Positions 36,134 through 46,409 are shown, counted from the first letter of the stretch. The stretch: 64,000 nt of DNA from Algoriphagus sp. TR-M9 (GCF_027594545.1 NZ_CP115160.1:62001-126000); one strand, 5' to 3'. Notes: generated by a model not told the origin, from the sequence alone. Translations and numbers: made by a program.

Positions 36134-36940
36134 ATGGCTAGTAACAGCAACTCGTTCTCAGCAAAATTTTATTCCAGCATAATGCCAAAAATCTATGGTA
36201 TTGGTGCTGCTGTGGTTATTCTCGGTGCTATGTTTAAAATCTTAGATTGGCCATTTGCCAATTGGATGATTGGTATCGGTCTAAGTACAGAGGCTTTGAT
36301 ATTTTTCTTATCAGCTTTCGAGCCTAAGGCCGATGAGGTAGATTGGACTAAAGTATACCCTGAGCTTGCTGGAGATGCTCCAGCAGCACCAAGAGCACAA
36401 AGAGTTGCAGCCGGGGGTGGAGATCAGGTATCTCAAAAGCTTGACGAAATGCTGGCTAAAGCAAAGGTAGGTCCTGAATTAATCGAAAGCCTGGGTAAAG
36501 GAATGCAAAACCTTGCTACTTCTGCTCAGAAAATGGGTAACCTTTCGGACGCTGCAGTGGCTACTAATGAATATGCAACCAGCGTAAAGACAGCCGCTAA
36601 GACCTTGGTAGATATGAATGCTTCTTACAGTAAAACTGCTGCAGCATTGACAGAAATGTCTTCTGCTTCTCAGGATGCAAAGGCATACCATAACCAAGTC
36701 GTAACGGTTACTAAGAATCTTTCGGCTTTGAATTCTGTATATGAAATGGAGCTTCAGGATGCCAATAGCCACGTGAAAACTTTGAATAAATTCTATTCTA
36801 ATATGACTGCCGCTATGGAAGGCCTAACAGAGGCAGGCAAAGAAACCCAAGCTTTCAAAAACGAATTATCCAAATTGAATCAGAACGTCAGTTCATTGAA
36901 TAAAATCTATGGTGGAATGCTATCCGCTATGAAAGGTTAA
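36134..36940 (+). CDS. gldL: Gliding motility / T9SS motor protein GldL
   Basis: GldL with GldM forms the proton-driven inner-membrane motor of type IX secretion and gliding. The 268-residue product has two membrane helices near the N-terminus (IYGIGAAVVILGAMFKI and WMIGIGLSTEALIFFLSAF); the second carries a membrane-embedded Glu (STEALIFF) expected to be the proton-sensitive residue. The remainder is cytoplasmic helix. It lies 54 bp after gldK. Confidence 0.95.
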   Translation: MASNSNSFSAKFYSSIMPKIYGIGAAVVILGAMFKILDWPFANWMIGIGLSTEALIFFLSAFEPKADEVDWTKVYPELAGDAPAAPRAQRVAAGGGDQVSQKLDEMLAKAKVGPELIESLGKGMQNLATSAQKMGNLSDAAVATNEYATSVKTAAKTLVDMNASYSKTAAALTEMSSASQDAKAYHNQVVTVTKNLSALNSVYEMELQDANSHVKTLNKFYSNMTAAMEGLTEAGKETQAFKNELSKLNQNVSSLNKIYGGMLSAMKG

Positions 36941-36980
36941 TTTCTCTTCAATTCATTTTAAAATCCATTAAAACTTAAAA

Positions 36981-38594
36981 ATGGCAGGAGCTAAAGAGAC
37001 ACCTAGGCAGCGGATGATCGGGATGATGTACTTGGTATTAACGGCGTTATTGGCGCTCCAAGTAAGTAACCAGATTCTCCAGAAATTTGTATTGATTAAT
37101 GATGGAATGGAGAGAACCTCCAAAAACTACATCAATAAAAATGAAAATGCTGTAGAATCCATCGAATACACCGTAGAGCAACAGGGTAATAACGAAAAGG
37201 ATGTTCCAAAAGTGGAGGCATCTAGACAAATCAGAGAGGCTACATCAGAGATCTATTCTTATTTAGAAGATCTAAAGCAACAGTTGATCACTCAATCAAA
37301 TGCGAAAAATGACGAAGGAAACTTTGTTAATTCTGCATTGAAAAATACAGAGATGGCTGGAAATATGTTTGTCAATAATGGCAAGGGAGAAGAAATGAAG
37401 CAGATGCTGAATGCCTATCCTCAGCGTGTCAGTGAAATTTTGAGCAGCGTTGGGTTGTCAGATATGACTTTCCCTCCTATCGCTCAAGATGCGAAGGATA
37501 TTCCATTATTTGCCAATGACAGAGAAGCGCGAAACAAGGACTTTGTGGCCTTGAACTTCGTGAAATCTCCGGTAGGAGCTGTTATGACACAGATTACCCA
37601 GTTCCAGAATGAAGTGCTGAATATCGAAAGTGAGTCGTTGTCTGCTATTGCTAATACGATTGGTTCATTTTATTTCAAAGCTGATGTAACCGAAGCTAGA
37701 ATTGCGGCGACTTCCAATGTGGTAGCGGCGGGTACAAAGTTTGAAGGCGATATGTTTATCGCTTCCAGTTCCACCTCAGCTGCACCCACTATGACCATTG
37801 ATGGGCGTTCTGTACCTGTGGATGCGAAAGGTTTTGGTAAAATTGAATTTAACGTAACTCCAGCATCAGAATATGACGATAGAGGATTGGCCAGAAGAGT
37901 GATCAATGGTGAGATCATCACTAATGTGGGAGGAGAAGACAAGGTTCTACCTGTTGAGTATGAGTACTTCGTAGCTCAGCCTGTGATCAAGGTTTCTTCA
38001 GAGGTTGTGCAGCAGCTTTATGCAGATTGTGCTAACGAACTATTAATAGAAGTACCGGCATTGGGTAATTCTTATTCCCCAGATTTCGCAGTGAGCAATG
38101 GACAATCTATAAAAGGTAATAGACCTGGTGAGTTAACTGTGATTCCTGGTGCTTCTGGAAAAGTGACTATAGGAGTGAGCAGTGGAGGCAATAAAATCGG
38201 AGATGTGGCGTACGATATTAAACCAGTCCCTGATCCGACCATCGTTCCTCAACTGTCGAACGGTAATGCAGTAGACCTAACTCAGTCCTATGCCATAGGT
38301 TCATTGACTGGACTGAAAGTTTCAGCTCAGGCAGAGCCTACATTTGGGCGTACCATGGCGAAGGATGCGAATTTTGAAGTGACTGGTGGTGAGGTACGAT
38401 TGTTGAGAAATGATGTGCCTAGACAGACTATACAGATCTCAAATGGTAATAGCATCGCAATGCGTCAATTGCTTGAAAGTGCAAGAGCTGGTGATGATAT
38501 CGTGGTGGTAGTAAACCAAGTGACCAGGACGAACTTTAGAGGGAATAAGATTCCTTCTACCTTGAATCAGGTGATTCGTATCGGGGTAAAATAA
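36981..38594 (+). CDS. gldM: Gliding motility / T9SS motor protein GldM
   Basis: GldM spans from the inner membrane to the outer-membrane GldK/GldN ring and transmits motor movement. The N-terminus has the family opening KETPRQRMIGMMYLVLTALL with the single membrane helix at about residues 15-35. The periplasmic region of about 500 residues contains the D1-D4 domains of the family (GldM N-terminal region with VESIEYTVEQQGNN, C-terminal beta domains). 537 residues, normal length. Confidence 0.95.
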   Translation: MAGAKETPRQRMIGMMYLVLTALLALQVSNQILQKFVLINDGMERTSKNYINKNENAVESIEYTVEQQGNNEKDVPKVEASRQIREATSEIYSYLEDLKQQLITQSNAKNDEGNFVNSALKNTEMAGNMFVNNGKGEEMKQMLNAYPQRVSEILSSVGLSDMTFPPIAQDAKDIPLFANDREARNKDFVALNFVKSPVGAVMTQITQFQNEVLNIESESLSAIANTIGSFYFKADVTEARIAATSNVVAAGTKFEGDMFIASSSTSAAPTMTIDGRSVPVDAKGFGKIEFNVTPASEYDDRGLARRVINGEIITNVGGEDKVLPVEYEYFVAQPVIKVSSEVVQQLYADCANELLIEVPALGNSYSPDFAVSNGQSIKGNRPGELTVIPGASGKVTIGVSSGGNKIGDVAYDIKPVPDPTIVPQLSNGNAVDLTQSYAIGSLTGLKVSAQAEPTFGRTMAKDANFEVTGGEVRLLRNDVPRQTIQISNGNSIAMRQLLESARAGDDIVVVVNQVTRTNFRGNKIPSTLNQVIRIGVK

Positions 38595-38628
38595 TCCCCG
38601 AAATTGAAATACTAATAATGCATTGATT

Positions 38629-39447
38629 ATGAAAAATTACTTTCCAAAATTTCTCTTGTCTTTACTACTGATAGCAGGGCTCAGCCCGCTTCGGAGTGAG
38701 GCACAGGTAGCTGCTACCAGCGTAACCCCTTCAGGTTTTGGAGATCGACAGTTTGCTATGGACACAGTCTTCTCTGCTAAAAGAATCAGAGAAGATGATA
38801 AAATGTATCAGATTGGCGTGTGGAGGAGAATTGATTTGAGAGAAAAATACAACCGAGCACTATACGGATCCGGTGACACCAAGAGTAATGGAATCATTAG
38901 TCAACTATACGATGCAATAGTAGAGGAAAATGCATTAGAAGTGTTTGCAGACGAGGAGTTCACTCAGCCACTTTCCATTGCTGAATTCCAGGAGAATTTC
39001 TGGTTGAATGCAACCGGGGACAGCATCTTTGTGAAGCAATTGTACTATTTGGATTTCAAAGAAGATTTTGTGTTTGATAAGCACCATTCAGACATGGTAT
39101 TTGACATTAAATACTTGGAAATGGTGATGCCATCGGAGTCTAACTCCAATGCTGGTCAAAAATCCATAGCATTTATCAGATATAAGGACTTTTACAACTA
39201 CTTCAAAGATCATCCTGATGCGAGATGGATCAACTTCAAAAATCAATCTAAAAACTTGACTTATTCTCAAGCATTTGATACGAGGTTGTTTAGATCAGTG
39301 GTTAGGAAGTTTACCAATTCTGAAGATGCCTTAATAGCAGATATGGTTTCAGCCGAAAATCCGAATCCGGAAATGCAGGCTTATTTGGATGCACTCGCAT
39401 TTGAGTACGAATTATTAGAATATGAGAATTCCCTCTGGGAATGGTAA
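38629..39447 (+). CDS. gldN: Gliding motility / T9SS ring protein GldN
   Basis: Periplasmic partner of GldK in the outer-membrane-associated ring. Signal peptide MKNYFPKFLLSLLLIAGLSP.. cleaved near SEAQ. Family features include MYQIGVWRRIDLREKYNRAL and YYLDFKEDFVFDK. 272 residues from ATG 38629 (a TTG lies 6 bp upstream but is unlikely). Last gene of the gldKLMN operon, followed by a strong terminator. Confidence 0.94.
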   Translation: MKNYFPKFLLSLLLIAGLSPLRSEAQVAATSVTPSGFGDRQFAMDTVFSAKRIREDDKMYQIGVWRRIDLREKYNRALYGSGDTKSNGIISQLYDAIVEENALEVFADEEFTQPLSIAEFQENFWLNATGDSIFVKQLYYLDFKEDFVFDKHHSDMVFDIKYLEMVMPSESNSNAGQKSIAFIRYKDFYNYFKDHPDARWINFKNQSKNLTYSQAFDTRLFRSVVRKFTNSEDALIADMVSAENPNPEMQAYLDALAFEYELLEYENSLWEW

Positions 39448-39448
39448 T

Positions 39449-39480
39449 AGAAAGGGGCTTTTAAGCCCCTTTATTTTTTT
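39449..39480. terminator. Bidirectional terminator between gldN and uvrC
   Basis: Perfect hairpin AAAGGGGCTT / AAGCCCCTTT followed by a T-run on the plus strand. Its right arm covers the last codons and stop of uvrC, so the same hairpin serves the convergent gene, though the minus-strand T tract is short. Confidence 0.85.
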
Positions 39481-41266
39481 CTACCCATTCCAGTAAGGAT
39501 TTTGCTTTACTTGCCCCTATTATACCTGCAACCTCACTTTCTGTGGCTTCACTTAGTTTTTTGACCGATTTGAAATGACTGAGTAGCTTGTCAGCAGTGT
39601 TTTTTCCTATGCCAGGTATAGCCGTTAGTTGAGTTCCAAAGGCATTACTACTACGAACCTTACGGTGAAAGGTAATGGCAAAGCGGTGGGCTTCATCCCT
39701 GATCCTTTGTAAAAGTCTAAGACTTTCTGATTTTTTATCAATATGTATTGGGTAAGAATCCCCGGGAAAGTAGATTTCCTCTAGTCTTTTGGCTATCCCT
39801 ATGATAGGCATCTGCCCATATACTCCGAGCTCCTTCAAAGCTTCTACTGCCGATGATAGCTGCCCTTTTCCTCCGTCAATTACCACTAATTTGGGCATTG
39901 ACTTATTCTCCTCTAATAGGCGCTTGTACCGTCTTCCCACTACCTCTTTCATACTCGCAAAATCATCTGGTCCCACTACTGTTTTGATATGGTAATGCCT
40001 ATATTCTTTGACGGCTGGTTTTCCATTTAGAAAACACACCATACTCGCCACTGGGCTGGTTCCCTGGATGTTTGAATTGTCAAAGCATTCTATATGATCC
40101 GGGATTTCAGGTAAACTCAAGTCCTGTTGTAACTGTCGTATTACCCGGTCCTTTTTATCTTGGTTCAACCCCTGTAGCAAAGCCTTTTCCTTTTTATAGT
40201 AAAGGGCATTTTTTAGCGATAGTTCGATCAGCTTCTTTTTATCACCGATCTTTGGCATGATCACATTCAGACCATCTATGGTTTCAGTCAGAGGCACGTT
40301 TAATAGTACCTCATCTGCATCACTGTGAAACTGATCTTGTAGCCTGATCAAGGCAGTTAATAATAGCTGCTCATCTGTCTCGTCTAATTTTTTCTTGAGC
40401 TCCACGTTTTTGGAGGTAATGAGCGCACCATTTTTTACCCGCATGTAATTCACGAAAGCATTCTTTTCATCTGAGACTATGGTGCAGACATCTAAGTTTA
40501 AAATAGATGGGCTGGCGATAAGTGATTTTGCTTGGTATTTCTCTAGTAAGTCTAGTTTTTCCTTTAGCTTTTGTGCTTTTTCAAACGCTAGGTTTTCAGC
40601 ATGATGTTGCATTTCTTGCTTGAAATAGGCCTTTGCCAAGCCAAGATTACCCTTCAAAATGTGCTTAGCATGCTCTAAATCTTTGAGGTAATCTGCCTCG
40701 TTTTGTAAGCCTTCACAGGGGCCTTGACAGTTCCCAATATGGTATTCCAGGCATACCTTGTATTTTCCTTCGGCTATTTTATAAGGCGATAGGTCCAGTT
40801 TACATGTTCGAATAGTGAATAGTTCTCGGATTAGATCCAGTACGTTATTCATTGCTTTCACGCTGGCGAAAGGACCGAAATAGGTGCCACGCTTGGGGAT
40901 CATCTTTCTAGTAGGGAAGATTCGTGGGAAATTCTCCTTGGTCAAAAGTAGGTACGGATAGGTCTTATCGTCCCTGAGAAGGATGTTATACTTTGGTTGT
41001 GATTTCTTAATCAGGTTGTTCTCAAGCAGCAGGGCATCAAATTCACTGTTTACCAGCGTTATCTCAATTCTCCTGATTTCCCGCACCATCCGTTTTGTCT
41101 TGAGGTTGACTCCGGAGTTCTTATTGAAATAGCTGCTTACCCGCTTGCGTAGGCTTTTGGCCTTGCCTACATAGATTAGTTCGTCTGCCTCGTTGAAGTA
41201 TTTGTAGACTCCTGGGTGATCTGGTAGATTCAGGTGCTGGTCGGGTAGGAAAGAGGAGGATTGCAT
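39461..41266 (-). CDS. uvrC: Excinuclease ABC subunit UvrC
   Basis: Makes both incisions in nucleotide excision repair. The 601-residue protein has the N-terminal GIY-YIG nuclease (PGVYKYFNEADELIYVGKAK), the cysteine-rich segment CLEYHIGNCQGPCEG, a UVR motif region, the RNase H-like nuclease (IECFDNSNIQG, VVIDGGKGQLSSA) and C-terminal helix-hairpin-helix (LTAIPGIGKNTADKLL). Full length. A terminator from the upstream PBP gene ends only about 12 bp before its ATG. Confidence 0.96.
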   Translation of the reverse strand: MQSSSFLPDQHLNLPDHPGVYKYFNEADELIYVGKAKSLRKRVSSYFNKNSGVNLKTKRMVREIRRIEITLVNSEFDALLLENNLIKKSQPKYNILLRDDKTYPYLLLTKENFPRIFPTRKMIPKRGTYFGPFASVKAMNNVLDLIRELFTIRTCKLDLSPYKIAEGKYKVCLEYHIGNCQGPCEGLQNEADYLKDLEHAKHILKGNLGLAKAYFKQEMQHHAENLAFEKAQKLKEKLDLLEKYQAKSLIASPSILNLDVCTIVSDEKNAFVNYMRVKNGALITSKNVELKKKLDETDEQLLLTALIRLQDQFHSDADEVLLNVPLTETIDGLNVIMPKIGDKKKLIELSLKNALYYKKEKALLQGLNQDKKDRVIRQLQQDLSLPEIPDHIECFDNSNIQGTSPVASMVCFLNGKPAVKEYRHYHIKTVVGPDDFASMKEVVGRRYKRLLEENKSMPKLVVIDGGKGQLSSAVEALKELGVYGQMPIIGIAKRLEEIYFPGDSYPIHIDKKSESLRLLQRIRDEAHRFAITFHRKVRSSNAFGTQLTAIPGIGKNTADKLLSHFKSVKKLSEATESEVAGIIGASKAKSLLEWVEKNKGA

Positions 41267-41273
41267 GCCTTAA

Positions 41274-41308
41274 AATTAAAAAAAAACAGCCTTCATTGAG
41301 GCTGTTTT
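41274..41308 (-). terminator. Intrinsic terminator after the PBP1A gene
   Basis: On the minus strand AAAACAGCC / GGCTGTTTT around an 8-nt loop is followed by a run of T. It lies 22 bp past the PBP stop codon and just before uvrC. Confidence 0.82.
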
Positions 41309-41330
41309 AAATTATCATAACGATTTAGTT

Positions 41331-43637
41331 TTAGAAATCATTTTTCTGAGCATCATAGTCAAAATCCGCAAATCTTTGGCTTTCGGTCTCATATGCATCG
41401 CAGTCAATCTCTATGCTGAGTGGTCTATCCGGTCTTGGGAATGGCCCTTTGGTGTAGCCGAGGCTTTTATCCGCATATACTTTCATCATGAAGTTCTGCC
41501 ATATAGGCCTGGCTGTTCTGCCGCCTTGGCCCTTGTACCAGCTTCTGAAGTGAATGGCTCTGTCATCCCCTCCTACCCATGATCCACTGACTAGATCCTT
41601 ACTGATGCCCATGTACCAACCATCAGAAGCATTTTGTGTGGTTCCTGTTTTTCCGCCTAGTTCATTGTCCTGCCTTAATTCCCAATTTACCCCTTGGCTG
41701 GTTCCGCCGCTTTCTTCGAAGCCACCACGTAGCATATAAGTCATCAAGTAAGCGTGCTCTTCACTCATGGCAGGGCGCTTCTTGGCAGTGAACTGTTGAA
41801 TTACATTTCCGTTTTTGTCTTCAATTCTATCGATATAGATTGGTTTAGTGTATTCCCCTTTGTTTACAAAAGTTCCAAATGCACCTACCATCTCATAGAT
41901 AGAGACTTCATTTACCCCTAAGGCCAAAGAAGGAACCTCTTCCAGATCACTGGTGACTCCCAGTCTTCGGGCCGTTTCTACCACTATTTTAGGACTTAGC
42001 TTTTTCATCATATAAGCGGTGACAGAGTTCACTGATTTTGCCATCGCTTCCCGAATTGTCATTTTTTCATAAGTGAATTTCCCATCTGCATTCTCGGGGC
42101 TCCAAACCGGTTGGTCCGGGATATAAACTTCTACGGGCTGATCGATGACCGAATAGCATGGACTATAGCCGTTCTCTATAGCGGCAGCATATACGAAAGG
42201 CTTAAAGGTAGATCCAGGTTGCCTTTTGGAGCGCAATACGTGATCAAATTTGAAGTACTTATGATCGATCCCACCTACCCAGGCTTTGACTTGACCTGTA
42301 TGTGGATCCATGCTCATAAATCCTGCCTGCAGGAATTTTTTGTAGTACCTCAAGGAATCCATGGTACTCATGACCGTATCGATTTCGTCCAATTCCCATG
42401 AGAAAACTTTCATTTTCTTTTTTTCATTCAACTTGATATTGATAGAGTCTGTATCGTTTCCATAGCGTACTTTCAGTAAGCGGTAAGCTTCTGTTCGGCG
42501 TACAGCGTCTTCGATGAAGTTTGGAATCACTCGATTATCTCCATCTACCCAAGGTGCTCTGTCGCCCATTTCTTTATAGAAAAGCTTCTGCAGTTCTTTC
42601 ATATGTTCAGTTACAGCCTCTTCTGCATAGCGCTGCATTCTGCTATCTATGGTGGTGTAGATCTTCAGCCCATCGCCATATAGATCATAGGAAGAACCAT
42701 CGGATTTAAGATTTTCCTTGGTCCATTTCAATAGGTCTGCTTTGACTATTTCTCTGAAATAGGTGGCAAGCCCTTTGTTTTGGTTGGCTACATTATAGTC
42801 CAGTTCTATAGGCAGTGCAGAAAGCGAATCAAACTCTTCCCGGCTCATATAGTCATTTCGCATCATTTGAGCGAGAACTGTATTTCTTCTCCGAAGTGAG
42901 TTGTCCGGATTGTAAACCGGGCTGTAGTAGGTAGGTGCTTTGAATAGGCCGACTAGCACAGCTGACTCTTGAGGCAATAGCTCCGAGGGCTTTTTATTAA
43001 AAAAAGTCTCTGAGGCAGTTTTGATCCCGAATGCATTAGAACCAAAATCCGAAGTATTTAAGTAAAGGGTCAGGATTTCATTTTTGGTATATGCTTTTTC
43101 CAGCTGGGTAGCTACTATCCATTCTTTGGTTTTGATGATAAGCATGCGAAGTCCCGGTACATTGCTTAAAACCCCACTGCTCTCTTCAGTTCTGGTTTTA
43201 AAGAGGTTTTTGGCTGTCTGCTGGCTCAGTGTGGAACCACCTCCTGCATTTTGTCCTAAGAGAATAGATTTTACAAATACCCTCATCATGGCTTTCATAT
43301 CTATGCCAGAGTGACTTTCAAAACGAACGTCCTCGGTGGCAATCAGAGCATTCACGAGGTTAGGAGCCAGTTCCTCATAGGTTACAGGGCTTCTGTTTTC
43401 GCGCATGTATCTGCCGAGGAGCATTCCATCTGAAGAGTACAACTCGGAAGCAATCTGGGAATCGGGGTTTTCTAAAGCCTTGAAATCAGGTAATGAACCG
43501 AAAAGCCCCAAAAAATTGATACTGATCATCCAGACAAACAGCATAAATCCGAAAATACCTGCGATGAAAGCTATCCAGAGGAATTTTATGGTTTTGGAGA
43601 CCCAGCTTGAGGTCTGGGTATTTGCTTTTTTACTCAT
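41331..43637 (-). CDS. Class A penicillin-binding protein (PBP1A type)
   Basis: Bifunctional peptidoglycan synthase of 768 residues. One N-terminal membrane helix (about 17-40) is followed by a GT51 transglycosylase domain (ALIATEDVRFESHSGID with catalytic Glu, GGSTLSQQTAKNLF) and a transpeptidase domain with the three penicillin-binding motifs: STFK in RQPGSTFKPFVYAA, SVN in AKSVNSVTAY, and KTGTT. It starts 3 bp after the SprE-like gene ends, so probably co-transcribed. Confidence 0.94.
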   Translation of the reverse strand: MSKKANTQTSSWVSKTIKFLWIAFIAGIFGFMLFVWMISINFLGLFGSLPDFKALENPDSQIASELYSSDGMLLGRYMRENRSPVTYEELAPNLVNALIATEDVRFESHSGIDMKAMMRVFVKSILLGQNAGGGSTLSQQTAKNLFKTRTEESSGVLSNVPGLRMLIIKTKEWIVATQLEKAYTKNEILTLYLNTSDFGSNAFGIKTASETFFNKKPSELLPQESAVLVGLFKAPTYYSPVYNPDNSLRRRNTVLAQMMRNDYMSREEFDSLSALPIELDYNVANQNKGLATYFREIVKADLLKWTKENLKSDGSSYDLYGDGLKIYTTIDSRMQRYAEEAVTEHMKELQKLFYKEMGDRAPWVDGDNRVIPNFIEDAVRRTEAYRLLKVRYGNDTDSINIKLNEKKKMKVFSWELDEIDTVMSTMDSLRYYKKFLQAGFMSMDPHTGQVKAWVGGIDHKYFKFDHVLRSKRQPGSTFKPFVYAAAIENGYSPCYSVIDQPVEVYIPDQPVWSPENADGKFTYEKMTIREAMAKSVNSVTAYMMKKLSPKIVVETARRLGVTSDLEEVPSLALGVNEVSIYEMVGAFGTFVNKGEYTKPIYIDRIEDKNGNVIQQFTAKKRPAMSEEHAYLMTYMLRGGFEESGGTSQGVNWELRQDNELGGKTGTTQNASDGWYMGISKDLVSGSWVGGDDRAIHFRSWYKGQGGRTARPIWQNFMMKVYADKSLGYTKGPFPRPDRPLSIEIDCDAYETESQRFADFDYDAQKNDF

Positions 43638-43640
43638 AGT

Positions 43641-46265
43641 TTATTTATAAGCGGACCTAAAGAAAGTCCTGTATTCTTCTAAATTCTTGGTTTTGTTCAG
43701 TGCCTGGAAGTTTTCAATAGAAATGACAAATGCATTTTTTTTGACTTCTTCGGGTAATCCTTCAGAGGTAAAATCACTCTCAAAGACCTGATAATATTCC
43801 TTTGCTTTCTCGGCGTTGCTGAACGGGCTGATGATGTAAATCGCATTTTCCCTGTTCATATTCATTTCTCCGGTACGCAACCTTGACTTGGCAAAGTTCT
43901 TTGCATGAAAGCTTTCTAAATCTCCCAGAAGATTCTTTACTTCCTCTGCCTGGCTGGGGTTCATAGCGAGCACAAATATATGAGTTGCGGCCTCACTATA
44001 CGTATATGGAGAGTCGGGATCTGCATTGCTTTCTTCACTTTGTTCATTTTCAGTGTTTTCCACCAAAGTGGAATCCGCTTCATTATTTTCCTCAGCTTGA
44101 AGGGTGGCAAGTTCTTCACTCGACAACAAAGGGTTTAGCATATTTCTTGCCAATTCCACCAAATCTTGATCTTTAGAATTTTCAATGTAGGCTTCTAGCC
44201 TTTCCCTGTATCTAGCCCTACTTTCCGTTTTACCGGTGAGCATGATGTCCAGGAGCAGAATGCGCTCGGTGTTTCGTGTGAGCGGGTATTCTTCCAGGGT
44301 GGTTTTGATGATATCCTTGGCTGCTTGATATTGGCCTTCATAGTAATAATTGTAGGCTTGTTCATAGCGCTTGGAAGATTCCAAATATGCCAAATTTCCA
44401 GAGGAAGCTTCTGGATTATTCACAGAGAAGGTGTACTGAGATTCAGGATATTCCCGATTCAGTCTAGAAACATATTGCTGGGAATTGCCACCCAGGTCTT
44501 TTTGAGCAAGGTAAAGCAAGTAATAGGCCTCAGGTTTTCGGCTGGACTCAGGGTATGCGCTGACCAGGGTTTCTAGGTTTTCTATACTCAATTCAATTTC
44601 CTTCAGGTCAAAATAAAGGAGCTTCCCTAGTTCAAAATAGGACTCTTCTAATTCACTGTTCAGCAATTCGATTTTTTCAGGGCTGTCCGGAATTTCGGAA
44701 AGCAAGGCTTCTTTAGTAGGAAGTTGCGCCAGGGGGTTATTTTCTTCTGTGCTGGTAGAATCCTCACTCACTGGCTCTGGGATAGTAGGTGTGACGCTTT
44801 GGAAGCTGGCAGCACTTCTTCTCCAGTTGTCTTGCAGGGGCCTGTTGCCCCATGTTCTACGAAACTCAATGGCTCCCTGCTGCATGGCCACTCCATTGTC
44901 AAAGTAGAATGATGATCCGGATCCCTTGTCTCCACCAAAAGCCAGTAAGTTGTCGAAAATACTTGCGTTTCTCGGTTCTTCTTTGGCTTTTGCTTGGGCA
45001 ATGAGACGTTCCTCTTCTGACTTAATGAACTGCTCGGCTAGCAGCTCCTGCTCTTCGGGACTTAGCGCAGCCATTGCCAAAAGACTGTCATCTTTAGAAA
45101 TACGCTCGTAGTGGAATACGAATTGATCTAGGGATTCTTTTTGTGTGCTGATCTGCAAGGCCACAGGATCCTGCTCATTGATAAAGGTCAACGCAGAATC
45201 CAGGTAGTATTTTGTAGCACGGTAATCTTTAAATTCCGCGAGGTTGATTTCAGCAAGCTTTTGATAGATATAGCCTTTTACTCTTGGGTTACTGCCAGGT
45301 TCTTTTGCTGCCTGGTGGAGCAATTGTAAGGTTTGATCTACATCTCCTTGTTTTTCTTCAAAAAGTGCCCGCTCATATATCACCACATCCTTTAGGTCTT
45401 TATTTTTAGGGTCTTCATAGAGGTCATCATAGTATTTTCTTACTTTTTTGAGATCCTTGGAAGCGTTTAATTCTGCTACCTGCTGCGCATAAAGCTGTGC
45501 ATAAAAGCTCCGCTCATACGGAGGGTTACCGTCCAGGGCTTTATTGTAGTAATCATAGGCCAGGGCATCTAATCCCTCGCGCTGGTATCTTTGTGCCAGA
45601 ATAAAATTGATCCTGGACTTTTCTTTGTTGTTCTGGGCATTTTCCAAAGCCATGTCCAAGGCACCGATCACTCCACTTTTGTCCCCACGTTTTTCGTAGT
45701 AATAGGCAAGAGTTCTATAGAGCTCGTAGCGGTTTTCGTTAGAGATCCCAGATTCCTTAGAGAGGTAGTCTATGGTGAAATTGGCATTTTCGAACTCACC
45801 TAGATCCACATATAGTTTGAGTAAAGTGATGAGTGTCTGCTGGCGAAGGTCATCGTCTTTGGAGTTTACATTGATGTACTTGTATGTGTTTTGCGCATCG
45901 TCAAAATGCGACTGTAAGTAATCCAATGTACCTAGTATGTAGTAGCTGTCATCCACCCATCTGCTGATTTTGTGCCATTCTATGGCTTTAGAGGCTAGTT
46001 CCCTGGAGGATTGTAGTTTTTCTGCATTGGCTTGAATAGTGGCTGAATCGTATGGGATGAAAACGGGAAGAATTTGGGTGTAGTCTTCCTTGTAATTGTT
46101 GAAGACCTCGGTTTTGACCTCTTCCAGTTTAAGGTTGGCCAGGTAATAAGCGTTGTAGTGTGCAGTGACATTGTGGAATGTCCTGTTGGTGAATGTGTTG
46201 CGTTCGGATGAACATGCAGCTCCAAAAAATAAAATACATAATGCCCAGACGGAAAATTTTCTCAT
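43641..46265 (-). CDS. SprE/PorW-like T9SS tetratricopeptide lipoprotein
   Basis: An 874-residue lipoprotein from ATG 46265 with lipobox GAAC (Cys 18). Many TPR-like helix pairs follow (SHFDDAQNTYKYINVNSKDD, ALAYYYEKRGDKSGVIGALD, QLLHQAAKEPGSNPRVKGY). The opening FTNRTFHNVTAHYNAYYLAN is typical of SprE/PorW, which is needed for type IX secretion and links its outer-membrane and motor parts. The family call is strong, the exact symbol less so. Residues about 410-560 and 735-770 are low-complexity, acidic linkers. Confidence 0.85.
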   Translation of the reverse strand: MRKFSVWALCILFFGAACSSERNTFTNRTFHNVTAHYNAYYLANLKLEEVKTEVFNNYKEDYTQILPVFIPYDSATIQANAEKLQSSRELASKAIEWHKISRWVDDSYYILGTLDYLQSHFDDAQNTYKYINVNSKDDDLRQQTLITLLKLYVDLGEFENANFTIDYLSKESGISNENRYELYRTLAYYYEKRGDKSGVIGALDMALENAQNNKEKSRINFILAQRYQREGLDALAYDYYNKALDGNPPYERSFYAQLYAQQVAELNASKDLKKVRKYYDDLYEDPKNKDLKDVVIYERALFEEKQGDVDQTLQLLHQAAKEPGSNPRVKGYIYQKLAEINLAEFKDYRATKYYLDSALTFINEQDPVALQISTQKESLDQFVFHYERISKDDSLLAMAALSPEEQELLAEQFIKSEEERLIAQAKAKEEPRNASIFDNLLAFGGDKGSGSSFYFDNGVAMQQGAIEFRRTWGNRPLQDNWRRSAASFQSVTPTIPEPVSEDSTSTEENNPLAQLPTKEALLSEIPDSPEKIELLNSELEESYFELGKLLYFDLKEIELSIENLETLVSAYPESSRKPEAYYLLYLAQKDLGGNSQQYVSRLNREYPESQYTFSVNNPEASSGNLAYLESSKRYEQAYNYYYEGQYQAAKDIIKTTLEEYPLTRNTERILLLDIMLTGKTESRARYRERLEAYIENSKDQDLVELARNMLNPLLSSEELATLQAEENNEADSTLVENTENEQSEESNADPDSPYTYSEAATHIFVLAMNPSQAEEVKNLLGDLESFHAKNFAKSRLRTGEMNMNRENAIYIISPFSNAEKAKEYYQVFESDFTSEGLPEEVKKNAFVISIENFQALNKTKNLEEYRTFFRSAYK

Positions 46266-46409
46266 GAGTTGATTTGCCCAATTCAAGTAGCAAAATAGGT
46301 TTTTTGATTTACTTAGTGAACGAAATCGCTGGTCTATTATTTGTGTGGAGTTGGGAGAGGATTTATTTTTCCTATGAAATTAATAACTTTTGACCCTTGA
46401 GAATAATAC

